From Clostridium_AW malenominatum (GTDB taxonomy: Bacteria > Bacillota > Clostridia > Clostridiales > Clostridiaceae): a stretch of 64,000 nucleotides of DNA. Positions 60,787 to 64,000 of the stretch are shown here, piece after piece (within the stretch, counting starts at the first letter, position 1; every line of letters begins with the position of its first letter). Location of the stretch: contig NZ_BAAACF010000001.1 of assembly GCF_039521365.1 (NCBI RefSeq), positions 1,984,001 to 2,048,000 of the forward strand, given 5' to 3'. The notes beneath the pieces are model-generated. The model saw nothing but the letters and a program-made list of their open reading frames with translations, did not search any database and was not told the DNA's origin. The position numbers and the translations under genes were made by a program.

Positions 60787-63024
60787 CTAAATATACTTAG
60801 CAGTTAATGATGTTTCGCAATTACATAATTGTTTTGGAGTTCCTTCAAATATTATTTCTCCACCTTTTGTTCCACCATCAGGTCCCATATCTATAATCCA
60901 ATCTGCTCTTTTTATTATATCTACATTATGTTCAATAATTATAACTGTATTGCCACTATCCACAATATTTTCTACTATATTTATGAATTTCTCAATATCA
61001 GCCATATGAAGACCTGTTGTAGGTTCATCCAATATATATACAGAACTTTCATTATGCAGTTCACTAGCAAGCTTTAATCTTTGGCATTCTCCGCCAGATA
61101 AGGTATCGAGAGTTTGACCTAATGTTAAATATCCTATACCCATTTCCTCAATAGACTGTAGCTTTGTTTTTATTGGCTTTAAACTAAAGAATTCAATTGC
61201 TTCTGAAACTGACATTTCAAGAACTTCTATTATATTTTTCCCTCCGTATTTATAATCTAAAACTTCTTTTTTATATTTCTTACCTTCACATACATCACAA
61301 GTACTTTTTATGTTTTCCATAAATGCAAGGTTTGTTTCTATTACTCCGCTTCCATTACAATTTTCGCAGGCCCCTTCTGAATTTGAACTAAATAATGATG
61401 CACTAACTCCGTTTGCCTTAGCAAAAGCTTTTCTTATATCATCCATAATTCCGCTATAGGTGGCTAAGCTGGATCTAGAATTAGCGGACACAGGACTTTG
61501 ATCTACTAGTATTGCATCCTTATTTTGTTTTAAGAATTCATGTTTAATTAATGTACTTTTACCTGACCCTGCAACCCCTGTTACTACTGTCAAAACGCCC
61601 TTAGGTATTGTAACAGATATATTCTTTAAATTATTTTTATTACAATTTACAGCCTTTAAATATCCCTTATGTTCTCTTACCTTTTCTTTAATAGTAAGAA
61701 ATTTATTTAAAGCATTTCCAGTTAAAGTTCCTGATTTAAGTAAATTTTCATAGGTTCCTTCATATACAATTTCACCACCATATTTGCCTGCCCTAGGGCC
61801 TACATCTATAATATGATCTGCAATTTTTATTACATCAGGGTCATGCTCAACAACTATTACAGTATTACCTTTATCACGTAGCTTTTTTAAAAGATTATTT
61901 AATTTATGGACATCCCTTGGATGAAGACCTATACTAGGCTCATCAAATATATACATTAAATCTATAAGATTACTATTTAAATGCTTTACCATCTTTATAC
62001 GTTGAGATTCTCCACCGGATAAGGATGAAGTTTCTCTATCTAAAGTCAAATATCCAAGACCTATATCTATAATATTATTTAGCTTTTCTATTATCCCTTT
62101 AACTAAAGGCTCTGCTTCTGCCTCATTTATCTCTTTAATTACCTTAACTAATTCATCAATTTGCATACTAGTTAAATCTGCTATATTATAACCATTGATT
62201 AAACATCCATATACTCTTTCATGAAGCCTTTTTCCCCTGCAAACAGGGCACTGGTCTTCTATAAGCAGTTTACTTAGCTTTTTCTTTGTAGCTTCAGAGG
62301 TTTCTCCCTCTTTACTTAAATATAGCCTATTAAACTTAACCAATAAGCCTTCATAGGTTATGTTCATTCCACCTGTTTCATCTATCTTAATTTTATCTGG
62401 CCCACCATATAAAAACTTATCTAATTCTTCTTTTGAGTAGTCACATATTTTCTTATCATTATCAAAATACCCTGACTCGGCAAATATCTTCCAATGCCAG
62501 GAACCTACTCCAAAACCTGAAAGTAAAATAGCTCCTTCATTTAAGGATTTACTCTTATCAAGAATCTGCTCCATATTTGGAACCAACTTTTTACCAAGGC
62601 CTTGGCATTCTGGGCACATACCATTAATATCATTAAAGGAAAACATATTGGCCTTACCGATATAAGTACTTCCAAACCTTGAATACAGCGCTCTAAGGAA
62701 TGAATTTATATCTGTAATAGTACCTAAAGTTGACCTTGAATTACCACCAAGCCTACTTTGGTCAATGATAATCGGTGTTGATAAATTTTCTATGTGATCA
62801 GCTTTAGCCTCACCATACTTAGGTAAAAAATTTCTTATAAAGGCAGTGAAGGTCTCGTTCAATTGGCGTTGAGCTTCCTTTGCAACTGTTTCAAAAACAA
62901 TTGATGACTTCCCCGAACCGGATACCCCTGTAAATATTGTTATTTTTCTCTTAGGTATTTTCAATAAAATATCTTTTAAATTATTTTCCTTACATCCTTT
63001 TAAAACTATAAATTCCTGCTCCAT
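60787..63024 (-). CDS. Short UvrA-like ABC protein (UvrA2/DrrC type)
   Basis: The 745-residue product has two ABC ATPase units with Walker A GVSGSGKS and GVAGSGKS, signatures LSGGESQRIKM and LSGGECQRLKLA, and zinc-finger cysteines CPECQGLGKK, CPVCRGKRL and CENCNGSG. It is much shorter than canonical UvrA (~940 residues) and lacks most of the UvrB-binding insertion, as in UvrA2/DrrC proteins linked to DNA damage or DNA-binding drug resistance. GGAGGG precedes the ATG. It stands alone. Confidence 0.9.
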   Translation of the reverse strand: MEQEFIVLKGCKENNLKDILLKIPKRKITIFTGVSGSGKSSIVFETVAKEAQRQLNETFTAFIRNFLPKYGEAKADHIENLSTPIIIDQSRLGGNSRSTLGTITDINSFLRALYSRFGSTYIGKANMFSFNDINGMCPECQGLGKKLVPNMEQILDKSKSLNEGAILLSGFGVGSWHWKIFAESGYFDNDKKICDYSKEELDKFLYGGPDKIKIDETGGMNITYEGLLVKFNRLYLSKEGETSEATKKKLSKLLIEDQCPVCRGKRLHERVYGCLINGYNIADLTSMQIDELVKVIKEINEAEAEPLVKGIIEKLNNIIDIGLGYLTLDRETSSLSGGESQRIKMVKHLNSNLIDLMYIFDEPSIGLHPRDVHKLNNLLKKLRDKGNTVIVVEHDPDVIKIADHIIDVGPRAGKYGGEIVYEGTYENLLKSGTLTGNALNKFLTIKEKVREHKGYLKAVNCNKNNLKNISVTIPKGVLTVVTGVAGSGKSTLIKHEFLKQNKDAILVDQSPVSANSRSSLATYSGIMDDIRKAFAKANGVSASLFSSNSEGACENCNGSGVIETNLAFMENIKSTCDVCEGKKYKKEVLDYKYGGKNIIEVLEMSVSEAIEFFSLKPIKTKLQSIEEMGIGYLTLGQTLDTLSGGECQRLKLASELHNESSVYILDEPTTGLHMADIEKFINIVENIVDSGNTVIIIEHNVDIIKRADWIIDMGPDGGTKGGEIIFEGTPKQLCNCETSLTAKYI

Positions 63025-63156
63025 CTATATCCCTCCTTGGTATCTCTAGCATTATAAAATAATTGCCTCTCTTCTGAAACTTACTTATCAAATTATAACA
63101 CATGTGACGAACTCTGGTGACATAATGTAGGGTTGTGATTTTTTCTTGAATTTATT

Positions 63157-64000
63157 TCATAACAAAGGCGTAACCTTCCCTGAATAATATATGCATAAAA
63201 CATGAAGTGCCCTAGTGCATGCAGTATAAAGCAACAGCCTTTCCTCTTCGCAGCTGTAATTTTCATCCCCTGCATTATATATTAACACCACATCAAATTC
63301 TAATCCTTTAGCAAGATAAGCGGGGATTACCAAGGTATCACTGTCATATTCATCGTCATCCTTCATTATGGCTTTAACATGTATCTTGTCTTTTAGGAAG
63401 TTGTGTACATCATTGGCTTCCTTTGTAGTCCTTGTTATGATGCCGATAGATTTGTGACCTTTTTCTTTATACATTTTTATATCCTTTAGAAGTCTTTCTT
63501 TAATCTCCTCTTCATCTGTAAACCCAAGAACTAAAGGCTTATCTCCACTTCTTTCTACCCATTCGTCTGAAATCTCCTTCTTGAGTATCCTTCTTGAAAA
63601 CTTACTGATTTCCGCTGTGGATCTGTAGCTTTTGGTTAAATTTATTATACATGTATTATCTTTTGGAAATATATTAGAGATATTACTATAATCTCCTACA
63701 TTCATGAATGGATTGATGGATTGATGTAAATCCCCTAGTATAGTCATATTGGCATGGTTGAAAAGCTGATGAAAGATTTCATACTGTAGCGGTGTATAGT
63801 CCTGTGCCTCATCAATAATAACATATTTGATTTCTGAGGTTTTTGGAATGTCTCCTAAGGCACTTTTTAAATATAAAAGGGGTGGCTGATCCTCATAGTT
63901 AAGCTTTCCTGCTCTTAAGCTTTCTAAAGTGTAGTTTTTGATTTCATCAATGTTTTTCTCACGGTATTCAGCATTTGACTTTCTTAAGAAAAACTCCATA
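63157..64000 (-). CDS. UvrD/HelD-type helicase, C-terminal part only
   Basis: The frame is open at the window edge, so the N-terminus with Walker A is missing. The ~280 residues seen contain Walker B in IKYVIIDEAQDYTPLQYEIF, motif III in LGDLHQSINPF, motif IV-like LTKSYRSTAEISKFSRR, motif V in AKGLEFDVVLIYNAGDE and motif VI in LLYTACTRALHVLCIYY. This pattern fits HelD/helicase IV-like superfamily 1 proteins, which can release RNA polymerase or unwind DNA. Which subtype cannot be told from this part. Confidence 0.85.
   Translation of the reverse strand, partial: MEFFLRKSNAEYREKNIDEIKNYTLESLRAGKLNYEDQPPLLYLKSALGDIPKTSEIKYVIIDEAQDYTPLQYEIFHQLFNHANMTILGDLHQSINPFMNVGDYSNISNIFPKDNTCIINLTKSYRSTAEISKFSRRILKKEISDEWVERSGDKPLVLGFTDEEEIKERLLKDIKMYKEKGHKSIGIITRTTKEANDVHNFLKDKIHVKAIMKDDDEYDSDTLVIPAYLAKGLEFDVVLIYNAGDENYSCEEERLLLYTACTRALHVLCIYYSGKVTPLL

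Overview
The window is AT-rich DNA from a spore-forming, low-GC Firmicute of the Clostridium type. The grounds are a tricistronic GerA-family spore germinant receptor, strong AGGAGG-type ribosome binding sites, many one- and two-component regulators, and coat-like and lysozyme-like proteins. There is no rRNA, tRNA, CRISPR array, complete insertion sequence or prophage. Most genes lie on the minus strand in short operons closed by clear hairpin terminators.

Layout. 1-5.7 kb: partial flavodoxin-like gene, alpha/beta hydrolase, a NarL-type two-component pair, and a GH3-family enzyme. 5.8-14.6 kb: a decayed gene, a cupin, dihydrofolate reductase, the gerABC-type germination operon, DegV, a membrane protein and a serine hydrolase. 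14.7-19.4 kb: an SLC13/DASS anion symporter, an exported protein and an archaeal-type phosphoglycerate mutase homologue in one operon, with a divergent LysR regulator. 19.5-21.5 kb: a TetR regulator with a cation/proton antiporter, under a promoter flanked by two operator palindromes. 21.5-28.1 kb: a run of unrelated accessory genes (Nudix, GNATs, MazG, flavodoxin, nitroreductase, hydrolase), interleaved with gene remnants and a repeated box/terminator/3'-tail pattern.

28.6-31.8 kb: an OmpR-type two-component system with two paralogous membrane proteins carrying UBA-like N-termini. 32.1-37.8 kb: a candidate structured RNA and a defence-like locus: a ~1,680-residue protein joining a sacsin-type ATPase, a Schlafen/AlbA domain and a caspase-like domain, next to a truncated nuclease-like gene. 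38-43 kb: a membrane protein, an ImmA/IrrE pseudogene, and an unrecognised three-gene operon whose first product looks like a histone-fold protein. 43.3-53.1 kb: MerR, lysozyme-like, pirin/HxlR and PadR/DUF2812 genes, an operon of two methyltransferases and a radical SAM/SPASM enzyme, LysR/DUF4865, and a gamma-carbonic-anhydrase-like protein.

53.3-57.8 kb: a compact five-gene operon (159, 575, 56 and 151 residues, plus a Ycf46-like AAA ATPase) with overlapping or nearly abutting genes that I cannot assign to a described system. 58-64 kb: a chemotaxis-type receptor, a FabH-like thiolase-fold enzyme lacking two triad residues, a short UvrA-like ABC protein, and the 3' part of a UvrD/HelD-type helicase.

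The three best candidates for undescribed systems are the Ycf46-like operon, the histone-fold operon, and the sacsin/AlbA/caspase locus. Assignments rest on reading motifs by eye; no database search was possible.
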